DNA of 64,000 bases from Vibrio cidicii (GCF_009763805.1 NZ_CP046804.1:434001-498000); one strand, 5' to 3'. Counted from the stretch's first letter, positions 9,314 to 20,356 are shown. Made by a program: numbers and translations. The notes: a model not told the origin generated them from the letters alone.

Positions 9314-10354
9314 ATGACTTATATGGCAATGAGTTGGCTACAGAAGCGTTATATTTTATCAGCGTCGGTGTTTGTTCTTGCACTTGTCGTATCTTTGGGA
9401 CTTGATCAACGGTTAGGCTCAACCATCGCGGTATTGCTGATACTCCAGCTTTCTATCGTTGTGATTGCCCTTCAATGCCAGTCACGAATAGCTTATGTGG
9501 CTGCGATTGCCGAAGCGGTCAGTTTCAATTTCCTCTTTACCACACCTCGATATTCGCTTCAGATGTTACACTTGGATGACATCATCAACTTACTTGTTTT
9601 TATTGTGGTTGCCTTTACCACTAGCCAGCTCGCTGAGCGGTATCGACGCCAACAAAATGCGTTGGAACAGGTTCAACTACGCCACCAAATTTTGCTCTCT
9701 GTATCCCATGACTTGAGAACCCCGCTCGCGGGGATTATAGGCAATCTCACCACTTTCAAAGAATATCAGACGCAACTTCAAGCCAAAGAAAAGGATGAAC
9801 TGCTCGACAGTGCCATCAAAGAAAGCCATCGCTTACACCAATACATAGAGAACCTTTTGCAAGCGACGAAATTGCAACACGGCGTGGTTCGCATCCAGAA
9901 GCAACAGGAATCCATTGTACATATTGTTAAAAGCGTCATTGGCCGTTTCTCTTCATCCACCACAAGTATTGAGGTGGTCGTCAATGGGGCGGTTTCATTG
10001 GTTGATGTCAGTCGGGCTTTATTAGAGCAGGCGCTATTTAATGTCTTGGACAATGCGCTGCGCTATTCCCCTAAAGATAAACAGGTCAGGGTGACGATTT
10101 ATCAGAGTCAGCAGAATGTGGTGATTGATGTTTACAATCAAGGCCAATCACTGCAACCCAATGAAGCAGAACGAATGTTCGAGCTGTTTTATTCAGGCAA
10201 GGAAAAAAGAAATGACGATTCTGGCTCAGGTCTTGGGTTGAGTGTGGCTAAAGGCGTAGTCTCAGCCCATCAAGGCCATATCGAATGTGTAGAAGTACAA
10301 CAAGGTTGTTTGATTCGGATTTCGCTGCCAAGCAGTCAACAAGGAGAGCAGTAG
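9314..10354 (+). CDS. KdpD-like sensor histidine kinase (DUF4118), lacks KdpD N-terminal domains
   Basis: Membrane kinase of 346 residues. Residues about 10-105 form the four-helix DUF4118 membrane domain (AEAVSFNFLFTTPRYS is KdpD-like). It is followed by HisKA with SVSHDLRTPLAGIIG (phospho-His at about 133) and HATPase_c with an N box (NVLDNALRYSP, about 240) and a G box (SGSGLGLSVAKG, about 300). The large KdpD/Usp input domains of true KdpD are absent, so this is a C-terminal-half KdpD. Its GTG-started partner overlaps it by one base. The context (two potassium uptake systems) suggests it senses K+ or osmotic state and drives the operon. The frame is intact. Confidence 0.9.
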   Translation: MTYMAMSWLQKRYILSASVFVLALVVSLGLDQRLGSTIAVLLILQLSIVVIALQCQSRIAYVAAIAEAVSFNFLFTTPRYSLQMLHLDDIINLLVFIVVAFTTSQLAERYRRQQNALEQVQLRHQILLSVSHDLRTPLAGIIGNLTTFKEYQTQLQAKEKDELLDSAIKESHRLHQYIENLLQATKLQHGVVRIQKQQESIVHIVKSVIGRFSSSTTSIEVVVNGAVSLVDVSRALLEQALFNVLDNALRYSPKDKQVRVTIYQSQQNVVIDVYNQGQSLQPNEAERMFELFYSGKEKRNDDSGSGLGLSVAKGVVSAHQGHIECVEVQQGCLIRISLPSSQQGEQ

Positions 10355-11052
10355 TGAACTACAAAATACTGGTGGTGGATGATGAGCCTCAAATCCAAAC
10401 GTTTATGCGCATTTCTTTGGCGGCTGAAGGCTTTGATTACGTGGGAGCAGACTCGTTAGCCACGGCAAAAGTGCAATTTGAGCGTGTTCAGCCGCATGTG
10501 GTGGTGCTCGACTTGGGATTACCTGATGGTGATGGTATTGAGTTCCTATCGATGATCCGTCAGTCAAGTAAAACACCTGTGCTCATCCTAACGGCACGCG
10601 ACCAAGAAGAAGAGAAGATCCGCTTGCTTGAAGCGGGAGCTAACGACTACCTCAGTAAGCCGTTTGGCATTAAAGAACTGATTGTACGGATTAAGGTACT
10701 GCTGCGAGACTTGGTCAGTGACCATTTTAGCGACGATATCGTTACTTTTAGTGCGCTCAAACTACAAAAAAGTACCCATCAATGCTGGCTGTACGATACC
10801 GAAGTGATTCTGACCAAAAAGGAATTTGCGTTTCTTGAAATGCTCATGATTACACCAGGACAACTTGTGAAACAAACAAACTTATTGAGAGAGGTGTGGG
10901 GCGAAAGTCATACCGACGATACCCACTATCTGCGCGTACTGGTTAGTCAGTTGCGCAAAAAACTCAACGACAGTGCAGACGAACAACAGCTCATTAAAAC
11001 CGAATCAGGGATTGGCTACCGTTTAGTTTCGATGGAGCCACCTCGTGATTAA
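10354..11052 (+). CDS. KdpE-like OmpR-family response regulator
   Basis: Response regulator of 232 residues. The receiver domain has KILVVDDEPQIQTFMR, phospho-acceptor D in VVVLDLGLPDGDG (about 53), T in LTARD and K in YLSKPFG. The C-terminal winged helix has LLREVWGESHTDDTHYLR and SQLRKKLN, very close to KdpE. I place the start at GTG 10354, overlapping the kinase stop, with AAGGAG at 10341-10346. It is likely phosphorylated by the adjacent kinase and likely activates the trkH-ktrAB genes. It overlaps trkH by 8 bases. Confidence 0.92.
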   Translation: MNYKILVVDDEPQIQTFMRISLAAEGFDYVGADSLATAKVQFERVQPHVVVLDLGLPDGDGIEFLSMIRQSSKTPVLILTARDQEEEKIRLLEAGANDYLSKPFGIKELIVRIKVLLRDLVSDHFSDDIVTFSALKLQKSTHQCWLYDTEVILTKKEFAFLEMLMITPGQLVKQTNLLREVWGESHTDDTHYLRVLVSQLRKKLNDSADEQQLIKTESGIGYRLVSMEPPRD

Positions 11053-12506
11053 TCTCAAGAACACCGTTCGACTCTTGGTCATGCCCATGCTTTGGATGGG
11101 GATTGTACAAGGTTCATTTGGCTTGTTGTCGCTGTTTGTTTTTCAAGATCATATATCAGGTGACTTTTTTTCTCCTTCGGCGTTGATGATGTTCAGTGCC
11201 TTTTTGTTATCCGTTCTATTGCGAAAAAGTGAGCTGCATAAAGTCACGTTTCGAGATGCGTTAATGTTTGCCAGCTTAACCTGGGTTTTAACGGGTTTTT
11301 TAGGGGCGCTACCCATTCATTTGGTCACAGACGTGAGCATGACTGATGCGGTATTTGAGTCTATCAGCGCCTTAACCACCACGGGTGCCACCATCCTGGC
11401 TGGCTTGGACGATATGCCGAAATCATTTCTCTTGTATCGTCAATTTCTTCAGTGGATGGGTGGGTTAGGCGTGGTTATTTTTGTCGTCGCGGTATTGCCC
11501 ATGCTCAATGTCGGAGGAATGCGACTGCTTAAGGCAGAAACGCCTGGACCCATTAAGGATGACAAGCTTTCGCCCCGTATCAATAAGACGGCACATTATC
11601 TCTGGGGGGTGTATTTGGCGATTACCGTTGCGTGTGCGTTGGCTTACTATCTTGCAGGGATGTCGGCTTACGATGCCATTGCGCACAGTTTTACCACGGT
11701 TTCAACGGGCGGGTTTCTCGACGCATGACGCCAGTATGTGGCATTTTGAAAGTCACCTTATCCTTATGCTATCTAACATTTTCATGATGTTGGGCGCGAT
11801 CAGTTTTGGTCTTCATTTTCGAGTATTTCGAAGTGGTTTTGCAGGGCTACGTCTGTATGTCTCTGATGAAGAGTCAAGAGTGTTTATTCTTACCGCGATA
11901 GCGCTCTCCTTTGTTTTAGGATGGTACATTTTTAGCCATTCTGCCTATGACGATTTTCTTACCTCTCTTAGCTTTGCCATGTTCAGCGTCGTCTCATTTA
12001 TGACCAGTACAGGATTTGGGGCAGCGGATTTGGGCAATTGGCCTGCGGCAAGCGCACTCTTTTTGGTGTTTTGTGCCTATCTTGGTGGTTGCTCAGGTTC
12101 AACCGCAGGGGGCAATAAATTTGTGCGCGATATCATTACGTTCAAAGTGATTCGACGAGAAATTCGCCAGATTGCCCATCCCAGAGCCATTTTGCCGATC
12201 CGTTATCAAGGGCGCGTTGTGGCCTCCGATGTGACCAATGCTGTGATGGCTTTTATGTCTCTGGCAGCGCTGACTACCGTGGTGTTCACTTTGCTGATGA
12301 TGGCAACGGGACTGGACTTTTGGTCGTCCTTTACCGCAGTGATAGCGTGTATCAATGTGCTTGGACCTGGTTTTGGCGTGGTAGCAAGCAATTTTCAACC
12401 TGTTTCTGATACAGGCATCTGGATATTAAATCTGGCAATGATCCTTGGCCGACTGGAATATTTCACGGTGTTAGCCATGTTATTGCCACACTTTTGGAAA
12501 AAATAG
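11045..12506 (+). CDS. trkH: TrkH-family potassium channel subunit, frame broken
   Basis: Inner-membrane K+ channel subunit of about 487 residues once joined. Four pore-loop segments with the filter glycine are visible: TTTGATILAGLDDMP, TTVSTGGF, TSTGFGAADLG and LGPGFGVVAS. Frame 1 ends at 11728 (GGFLDA). The next frame reads GFSTHDASMWHFESH. The expected GGFSTHDASMW is restored by dropping one base near 11713. It starts with GTG 11045 inside the end of the response regulator gene. The partner nucleotide-binding subunit is probably the ktrA product directly downstream. The split is most likely a sequence error. Confidence 0.87.
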
Positions 12507-12519
12507 TAAAGGTATTGTC

Positions 12520-13173
12520 ATGGCACATTTTACTGTCGTTGGACTTGGGCGTTTTGGCATCGCGGCCAGTCTTGAGCTGATCCATCTCGGACACACCGTG
12601 ACGGGCGTTGATCGCGACCCAAAAATTGTTGAGAAATATGTCGAGGAGTTAACGCAAGCCATTATTTGTGACTCCACCGATGAGAATGCGCTGCGCGAAT
12701 TAGATCTTGGCAACAGTGAAGCGGTATTGATCGCGATTGGGGAAGATATGCAGTCAAGTTTGCTTTGCACTTTAGCATTGAAAAATCTCGGTGTTAAAGA
12801 GATTTGGGTTAAGGCCAGTACCAAAGCACATCACACCATAGTGTCGAAACTTGGCGTTCAACGTATTATCCATCCAGAAGAGGAAATGGGTGTACGTGTC
12901 GCTCAGGCACTAAACTACCCTATGGTGAATAACTACTTGTCCTTAGGTCATGGGTTGTATGTGGTTGAAATTCACATCAGAGCATCGTTACACGACACTC
13001 CGATTGGACAAATTCTTGGTGATGCCAAAGGCAGTGTGCAAACGGTTCTCATCAAACGTGAACAAGACGTGCTCAATCAGATTGGTCATGATTTTGTCTT
13101 GAAAGCGAATGATATCATTCTGTTGTGCGGCACTCGCGCTGAGCTAAAGTATCTCGCTCCAAGGTTGGTGTGA
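12520..13173 (+). CDS. ktrA: KtrA/TrkA-type RCK regulatory subunit
   Basis: Cytoplasmic ring-forming subunit of 217 residues. The N-terminal RCK-N Rossmann domain has FTVVGLGRFGIAAS (GxGxxG), the acidic VDRD and ICDSTDE. The C-terminal RCK-C domain is at about 135-217 (TPIGQILGDAK ... NDIILLCGTRAEL). It gates TrkH/KtrB channels according to nucleotide. A single RCK pair and this length match KtrA rather than the double-length TrkA. It sits between trkH and ktrB and may serve both. The frame is intact. Confidence 0.92.
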   Translation: MAHFTVVGLGRFGIAASLELIHLGHTVTGVDRDPKIVEKYVEELTQAIICDSTDENALRELDLGNSEAVLIAIGEDMQSSLLCTLALKNLGVKEIWVKASTKAHHTIVSKLGVQRIIHPEEEMGVRVAQALNYPMVNNYLSLGHGLYVVEIHIRASLHDTPIGQILGDAKGSVQTVLIKREQDVLNQIGHDFVLKANDIILLCGTRAELKYLAPRLV

Positions 13174-13174
13174 C

Positions 13175-14540
13175 ATGGTATTGTGGCACCCCTCTATCAC
13201 GCCGATAGAACGTAAACCCAAGTCAGGAAAAAAAATAGTTGGTGCGCCGCCCCTGATTTTAAGTGGCAGCTTTTTACTGCTCATCCTGCTGGGTACGGCA
13301 TTACTCAAACTGCCTATCGCGGCTCATGAGCCTATCACTTGGATACAGAGTTTGTTTACGGCTACCTCAGCCGTAACGGTGACAGGACTAGTGGTGGTTG
13401 ATACAGGCACTCAGTTCACTTTATTCGGGCAAGTTGTCATTGCTTTACTCATTCAGTGTGGTGGCCTCGGACTCATGACCTTTGCCATTGTGACCTTGAT
13501 TGCTTTGGGAGGGAAAATTGGTTTTTTAGAGCGTACCGTCGCAAGAGAAGCATTTAATCAAACCGACTCCTCAACGCTTGTTGCGACCGCTAAATCCGTG
13601 CTGATGTTTGCTCTGACCGTCGAACTGGTTGGGATGACCATACTGACCTGGTATTGGAGCGATGAGCTTGGCTGGGCAACCAGTTTATTTCACGGTTTTT
13701 TCTATACCATCAGTGCGTTTAATAATGCAGGGTTTGCCTTAAGTGCTGATAGCTTAATGCCTTATGTGGATGACCCCGTCGTTAACCTGACGATTACAGG
13801 ACTATTTATCATTGGCGGGTTAGGCTTTTCGGTTTGGATGGATTTAAAGCGAAACCGTCGGTGGTCAAAGCTGACGGTTTATAGCCGCATGATGATAACG
13901 GGAACCGTGCTTATCAATGCCGTGGCAGTGATAGCCATCTACCTAATCGAGCGTGATAACCCCAACACCTTAGCGCCACTCAGCGAAACTCGGTAAGTGG
14001 CTGGCTTCTTGGTTTCAGGCCGTGACTCCACGAACCGCAGGCTTTAATACACTCGCGATTGACCAACTCGAAGATGCAACAACGGCAATTATTCTAGTGC
14101 TGATGTTCATTGGTGGTGGTTCGTTAAGTACCGCAAGTGGCATCAAAGTCGTGACCTTTATGGTTTTGATATTATCGACGTACGCTTACTTACGTCGTGA
14201 TGAGCAAATCCATGTGTTTAAACGTGAAATCGCGAAAGATACGATCAGCAAAGCTCTTGCACTGACGATGATTTCGGTTGTAGTGACGTGGTTAGCCATC
14301 TTTGCATTACTGTTGACGGAAAATGCCCCGATGATAGATGTCGTGTTTGAAGCGGTTTCAGCATTAGGCACTGTGGGTTTATCTCGTGGTTTAACAGGCC
14401 AGCTTTCCGCATCGGGTGAACTCGTTATCATATTTATGATGTATATGGGGAGATTGGGTCCATTAACCTTGGCGTACTTTTTAGCCAGCCCACGCCAGAA
14501 AAAACTGCGTTTTGCGGAGACAAAATTAGCCATTGGGTAA
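13175..14540 (+). CDS. ktrB: KtrB-type potassium channel subunit, frame broken
   Basis: Na+-dependent K+ uptake membrane subunit, about 455 residues when joined. Pore-loop motifs are SAVTVTGLVVVDTG, SAFNNAGFALS, TPRTAGFNT and SALGTVGLSRGLT. The first frame stops at 13996; the next frame reads KWLASWFQAVTPRTAGFNT, so one extra base lies around 13985-13995. It begins one base after the ktrA stop, the usual ktrAB arrangement, and closes the K+ operon. I consider it a functional gene with a sequence error. Confidence 0.88.
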
Positions 14541-14926
14541 GGTTTTAAAGCTGGCACAAGGAAGTGCTCAAATGCTTAATGAATTAACATTTATTGCAAT
14601 CTCACAACTGTAAACAGCTTTAATTGCCAGTAGTGTGAATTACTGCGGGTGTCTTCTTATAAAAACTCTCGTGGTGAAAATTAGCTGTGACGTAGATAAG
14701 AAGATTTGCGCGTTGTAGACATACAAACTTCATTGCAGAGCTACTTGAAATAATCTGAAATATTAGCGTACTCCAGAGATCGTAACTCGGAAATGTCCAG
14801 CAATGTTTTAGGACCGATTCAAATTAGTCTACACAATAGTATTTGCTAGCAGAGCCAATCATCACGTATTCGAGCAAAGAGAAAGCGACACGCTCCCTCT
14901 CTGTTCTCACCAGTAACGTAATTTAA
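14541..14926. other. Intergenic stretch without a recognised gene
   Basis: 386 bases between ktrB and the reverse-strand hypothetical gene. I see no credible ORF, RNA gene, TnsB-type site or transposon end here. It probably holds the 3' regions of the convergent transcripts. Confidence 0.5.
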
Positions 14927-15853
14927 TTAGAACTCTTGAATGGATGTTAAAGGTAGGCTGGAATCTGCTAATTTCTCCCTTTTATCTATAAGGGTGTGAA
15001 ACCCTTTTATCGCAGAGAGAGTGGCATACTGAATAATCTTTTGAATATTTGTATTAGGAGCCTCATTAAAAGGGAGGCCTGTCAGTTCCACCGCGAATTT
15101 CCAATATGTGGCACACATATCAAACGTCCAATTAGGACGATTTTTTCTGAGTTCGCAAAAATCTTCGTTATTATCTATTGGTGGTTCACCATCCATATAA
15201 TCTAGCCACAGAACCATTCGCATTTGAAGAGAGGCAGTCAGGTCAATGGGGCGCTTATTCCAGCCAGGGAACTGAAAATGAAGCGTCCTGTCTGGAGCTA
15301 AAACTATATCGTAATGTCTGTAGTTATCCGGAATAAAGTCTTCGACTAACTGGTAGTAACCTAGCGAGTACATACCATGCTGGAAGGCATGGGAATCCTC
15401 AAAACTTTCGATTTTTACTGTTCGGTACGCTTGCCCTTTCTCGTTCAATACCGCACTAAAAAATGTTCTGTCTGAGCCAACTCGCGCACGCAAACTCTCA
15501 GAGAAATGACTTGGCTCATGACTTGCTATGAGCTCCTTGACTCCTTCATCCTTCAGTGACGGGCGTGTACCGTCGATCGTTGAGGAATATACCTTGCCAT
15601 TAGGTGAATATAAGACAGCGACAGGGGAGATGTCGGCAGTATCACCCATGGATAGTTGATGGATAGCCTTGTGCCAACCTCCAGACATACCATTTTTTTC
15701 TGCAATGATATCAAGAGCCCGGCTGGTACTCAGCTTGCTGCCTGAAGAGGCAACTTCTTTCTTAAGTTTCTTTACGTCATTACGGCAGGCTTTCACTGTT
15801 CTGCCGGACGGGAATACTAAATGGTTGGTTTTATTCGATTGGGATTTAGACAC
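14927..15853 (-). CDS. Hypothetical protein, plasmid-type N-terminal motif
   Basis: Protein of 308 residues with no signal peptide or membrane span. The N-terminal segment LVFPSGRTVKACRNDVKKLK followed by SRALDIIAEKNGMSGGWHKA resembles a short domain found at the start of many plasmid- and ICE-encoded proteins of unknown function. The rest (about 80-308) is aromatic-rich with HYDIVLAPDRTLHFQFPGWN and resembles nothing I can name. The start is GTG 15853, chosen because AAGGAG lies 6 bases upstream. It stands alone, opposite in direction to its neighbours. It hints at mobile DNA; the function is unknown. Confidence 0.6.
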   Translation of the reverse strand: MSKSQSNKTNHLVFPSGRTVKACRNDVKKLKKEVASSGSKLSTSRALDIIAEKNGMSGGWHKAIHQLSMGDTADISPVAVLYSPNGKVYSSTIDGTRPSLKDEGVKELIASHEPSHFSESLRARVGSDRTFFSAVLNEKGQAYRTVKIESFEDSHAFQHGMYSLGYYQLVEDFIPDNYRHYDIVLAPDRTLHFQFPGWNKRPIDLTASLQMRMVLWLDYMDGEPPIDNNEDFCELRKNRPNWTFDMCATYWKFAVELTGLPFNEAPNTNIQKIIQYATLSAIKGFHTLIDKREKLADSSLPLTSIQEF

Positions 15854-16097
15854 AACTAACTCCTTAATACAGGATAATGTGTAGCCACCGACACGCCTGC
15901 ATCTCTAGTTAAGTTGCAAGAGTAAGAGAGTCTGTTTGTCTACTGTTGGTCTGAAGCGTCCTTCGCCATTGGGTGGCTAACTGGGACACATGAAGACCCA
16001 TACCAAAAAAGTTAACATAAACCTCCTTGTTTTGACAAGCGGTTAAGATTTGAAGGATGATAAATATGTTTTATTTAACAGAATATTAGAGGTTAAG

Positions 16098-16844
16098 GTG
16101 TTTACAGTTTATGGGTTAGTTGATCCGTCCACTCATACGATATTTTACGTTGGGCGCACAGGGCGTGATGTAATGGTAAGGCTACAAGAGCATCTCAATG
16201 AGCCGCATACTTTCTCTCTTAAGCATCAACGAATAGAGAAGATTTGGTCTGAAACGGTTGAGCCTATTCGTGTGGTTGTTCTTGAATCGGGCATTTATGA
16301 TGAAAAAACTGCCTTCAGCAAAGAGGTCTTCTGGGTGCAGCTGTTATTGAATACTGGAAACCAATTAACTAACGCTTCGGTTGATTTTGAAGACAAGTTA
16401 TTTTTAAGGGTTGATACTTTGGAGACAGAACCTACCCCTAAGCTCCCTTTCCCAAAAGATACAAATCATCAAAAACAAAACTCAAAAGAAAACGAGTCGT
16501 ACATATCAGCCTCACATAGTTGGGAGCGAGATATTTTAAACACTGAAAACGAACCAACAATGGTTGAGCGTTATCTAGAAAAAATGGATGGGTGTTTTTT
16601 CCAAATCGAACACTATCTTCCTCCTCATAAACTGCTGAAAGAAACATGCTTAACAGATGAAGACATACGAATCCGACGACTTAAAAATATAGAGAATGGT
16701 CACCTTATTAACCGGGGAATGCCAATAACTTCTTTAGAAGAAGAAAAAGTCAAAGCGTTTTATGAGGCCAATTCAGATCTTGATACTTTAGAACGCTACT
16801 TTCAGCGAAGCCGTTTGTCTTTGGAAAAAATGATAGAGATATAA
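16098..16844 (+). CDS. GIY-YIG domain protein
   Basis: Protein of about 248 residues. Near the N-terminus it has FTVYGLVDPSTHTIFYVGRT followed by RLQEHL, which fits the GIY-YIG nuclease fold (VYG...YVG, then the helix with the basic residue). The C-terminal half is charged and unrecognised (RYLEKMDG..., TCLTDEDIRIRRL). I chose GTG 16098, with an AGAGG site five bases before it, because it puts the GIY motif at the N-terminus as in relatives. An in-frame TTG at 16050 would add 16 residues. It is a single gene just upstream of tniQ and may be transposon cargo. Whether it is a nuclease or an accessory protein is unknown. Confidence 0.6.
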   Translation: MFTVYGLVDPSTHTIFYVGRTGRDVMVRLQEHLNEPHTFSLKHQRIEKIWSETVEPIRVVVLESGIYDEKTAFSKEVFWVQLLLNTGNQLTNASVDFEDKLFLRVDTLETEPTPKLPFPKDTNHQKQNSKENESYISASHSWERDILNTENEPTMVERYLEKMDGCFFQIEHYLPPHKLLKETCLTDEDIRIRRLKNIENGHLINRGMPITSLEEEKVKAFYEANSDLDTLERYFQRSRLSLEKMIEI

Positions 16845-17045
16845 AGCACAATTTTCGTTCCTTTGGGCTTCAAACCCATTAAAGGAGTTTTCACCATTTC
16901 ATATCAGTAGCGTTTTGTTTTGCAATGCTATGTAGAACTAAAACTTAAAATATTCAGTGAAATCATAGAAAGATGCTGAATATATTTGACTTTATCCAAG
17001 GCTGAATAATACTGAGACTTAGATATTCTAAGTTTTAGGTTGGCA

Positions 17046-18258
17046 ATGGATTCGGAAATCGAACTCTACCCAGATGAAACACTCGAAAGTTTCGTACTGC
17101 GGCTAAGTAACTACCAAGGCTATGAGCGATTTGCTCATTTCGCTGAAGATATTTGGCGAGATACGTTACTGCAACATGAAGCCATTCCCGGAGGTTTCTC
17201 GTTTGAACTAAGCCGGGTCAATCTATACAAAGCTCAGACAACCAGCCAAATGCGGGTTCGAGTTTCTCTTGAACTTAGAAAAACAACGGAAACTCAATGA
17301 TTTTGGTATTCTGCGATTAGCCCTCGCTCATTCAAAAGCAGTTTTCTCTTCAGATTACAAAGCAGTACATCGTTTTGGTGTCGACTATCCTCAAGTTTTT
17401 ATTAGAAAACGGCACACACCCGTTTGTCCTCAATGTTTAGCTGCGGCTGCTTATATCCGTCAGGAGTGGCAATTTATTCCTTATCTAGCATGCCATAAAC
17501 ACCACTGTAAATTGGTTCACCGGTGCCCCAAATGTGGAAAATTGTTGGATTACCAGTCATCCGAATCAATTGACCATTGTGAATGTGGTTTCCCTTTATC
17601 CCAGATGCATCCAGAAAAAGCCGAAATAGTAGAACTGCAAGCAGCCCAATGGTTAATGGGTGAAAAGCCAGTAGAATCTGGACTTATGACAAAGGATATG
17701 GGCATCTCTTCTCGTTTCGGTTTTATATTGTGGTATGTGAATCGATATGGGGACGCAGATGACATCAGTTTCGAAGATTTTATTCAGTGTTGTACGGGTT
17801 GGCCGAAAAGGTTGGTTTCTGATTTGGATGGCATAGTTGAAAAAGCAGACATGCTACGGGTCAGGCCGTGGAACAAAATGTATTTTAACGAAGTTTTTGG
17901 CGATTTGCTTAGAGAGTGTCGTCATTTACCAAGTCGTGAATTGGCTAAAAATCAGGTATTGAGTGCGGTTCTAAATTATTTAACAAAGCTGGTTGCGAAA
18001 CATCCTAAATCTAAAAAACCTAATATCGGAGATGTGTTATTAAGCTCTCTGGAAGCTTCTACGCTACTTTCTTGCACTACAGATGAAATATATCGCCTGT
18101 ATGAGTATGGCGAGATTAAAGCTCAATTGACGCCCAAATTGCATTGTAAATTGTCCCCTCATGAATCGGTATTCACACTTCGGAGCGTTGTTGAAGTGAA
18201 GTTAGCAAGGATGAGTAGCGAATCCGATGGTTTATACCATTATTTGCCGGAGTGGTAA
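17046..18258 (+). CDS. tniQ: TniQ (TnsD-like) targeting protein of an I-F3 CAST, frame broken
   Basis: About 403 residues when joined. TniQ dimerises on the Cas6 end of Cascade and passes the target to TnsC. The start LYPDETLESFVLRLSNYQGY is the TniQ N-terminal motif. Zinc-binding pairs follow: CPQC at about 127, CHKHHC, CPKCG and CECG. The end ESDGLYHYLPEW mirrors the short aromatic tail of the Tn6677 protein, as I recall it. The first frame stops at 17300. The next resumes LNLEKQRKLNDFGILRLALA, so one extra base sits near 17265-17275. ATG 17046 is used rather than TTG 17040. Translated four bases ahead of cas8. Confidence 0.9.
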
Positions 18259-18261
18259 TCG

Positions 18262-20350
18262 ATGAAAAAATTAAAAGAAATAATCGATATCGAAGATTCT
18301 AAGTTACGTTTTACTGAGTTGAAGAAAGCGTTTATGCCTTTCACTATTCCGGTTGAAATTGATGGAACAGAGAGAGAAGCCTTAACGGTATTGTTGAATC
18401 TTTCGTTAGGTCAACCCAAGGTAAAGGACTATTTGGATACTCACCGCGCTGAATTATACTTTTCAGATCCTGATAATTTGTCTAAAACAATGAAAGAGGT
18501 GCAGTGGTTTCATACTCATAACCTCAAATATCCAGATTGTCGGGTTGCAAAACAGCGGATTATTGCCTCACCTATAGAAACTAAAGTTCCAACACTATGT
18601 AGTCAGTCATTGGAATTAGTCTACGGTTGGGCACATGATTCTGGTGCTTATAAACACACAATTTGGTCTTTAAGCCAGTTTCTTTTGGCGCGGAAAAATT
18701 GAAAATATCCCTTCATTACTCATGGATGCGGATGAGTACTGGCAGTTCTTGCTTTCTGACTTTGGGTTTACACAGGAACAACAAGAAAAATTTAAGCAAG
18801 TAACTGAAAAGAACCTGCCACGTGAAGCGTTTCCTGACCAAGTTCATTCACATAGCAAACAGGTACGTGTTCCTTGGAATGACGATTATTTATCGATTAC
18901 TCCAGTAGTTAGTCATGCAATGCAACAGGAGTTAGAACAACTCGCCAGAGACAAAGAGTGTAGTCTTAAATTCAAATCGGTGGATTATCCAAATTCAGCT
19001 AGCATCGGTAACTTATGTGGCTCCCTCGGTGGATATATGCGGGTGATGAATTATCCCACTGGTGTGAAAACCGAATCAGATTGGACATTAGCATCTAGTC
19101 GAGCGAGAACAAGTCGTTACTTTGATGATTATCAGCTTACTTCAAACAGGACATGTTCAGTATTAGGTCATTTAGCTGGTTTTGAAACATTAAAGACACA
19201 AAAAGAACGTTCTCATGTTCGCAGGTATCAACTTAAGATAATTCGGAAACAGATTGCCCGGTGGTTGTTGCCTTTAATTGAGTTGAGAGACAACTTGGTT
19301 ATTGAGCCTGTGGGTGTTTTGTCTGATTTTGATGATGGGGTGGTTAAACAATTTCTGAGCGTTGATGAGAAAGACTTGCCAGATCTTGTGACTGGTTTAA
19401 ATCAGCGGTTGAATCTGGCTTTGCAGAGTAACAGATTTTCTTCTCGCTTTGCTTATCATCCAAAATTGATGCAGACGTTAAAACGAGAATTGATTTGGGT
19501 ATTGGATAAGTTAAGTAAACCTGAAGAACCTTCTGACCAAGGGGCTAATCAAGAACAGTATATCTATTTATCTTCAATGCTCGCTTATGATGCTTTGGCT
19601 TTAAGTTGTCCATACCTGTGTGGCGCACCATCACTGACCGCTATTTGGGGATTCATGCATCATTATCAGCGTGAATTTCTGGATTTAATGGGTTCTGATG
19701 AAGATGGTATTGAATTTACCAGTTTTGCTTTTTTTGTCCGGCATGAGTCAATACAAACCAGTGCTAAGTTAACAGAACCGAATACGGTGGTAAAGGCTCG
19801 GGAAGTTTCACCGGCTAAACGCCCAACAATATTAAAAGAGCAGCTTACTGACTTAGTGTTTGATTTGGTTATTACAGTGAAATCAAATCATCGCTTATCG
19901 GATCATCTGACACAACTTAAAGCCGCACTACCGATTAATTTTGCAGGGGGGGCTTTATTCCAGCCAGAAATCGATTCTGGAATTAATTGGATACGAATTT
20001 TTAGCAGTAAGGTTGATTTATTTCAGGTAATTAAAGGATTACCTGGCTATGGATGTTGGTTGACTCCTTATTCTCATCAACCGACAACGCTAGATGAATT
20101 GGAGTCAATATTGTCTGGAGATGGCTCATTAATACCAGTAGCCAATGGTTTCCATTTTTTAGAAATCCCATGCTCGAGAAGCGGCTCTTTAACAGAAAAA
20201 CATGCGTATGCAGACAACAGCATTGGATTAGCTAAAAGGCAGAATCCAATTGAAATTCGTTTTGCTGGGAAAGATCACTTTTTTGAACAGGCGTTTTGGT
20301 CGATAGAAGTAACTGAGCAGACTATCCTTATAAAAAACAAAAGGATTTAG
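18262..20350 (+). CDS. cas8: Cas8f-Cas5f fusion of type I-F3 Cascade, frame broken
   Basis: Large subunit of the crRNA-guided complex, about 696 residues once joined, the size expected for the Cas8-Cas5 fusion in Tn6677-like systems. It recognises the PAM and caps the 5' end of the crRNA. The N-terminal piece runs to 18702. After the A5 run near 18695 the frame shifts by +1 into KIENIPSLLMDADEYWQFLL. The middle has the helical insertion (residues about 280-390) and the C-terminal part resembles the Cas5-like RAMP end (GCWLTPYSHQPTTLDELES). Placement between tniQ and cas7 is diagnostic. No Cas3 helicase is fused or adjacent, as expected for a transposition-only complex. Confidence 0.85.
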
Positions 20351-20356
20351 TGGTTT

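Noticed and set aside
10120..10140. ATTGATGT inside the histidine kinase gene as the missing left transposon boundary
   Set aside because: It lies inside a well-conserved coding region and is not followed by the TnsB core motif.
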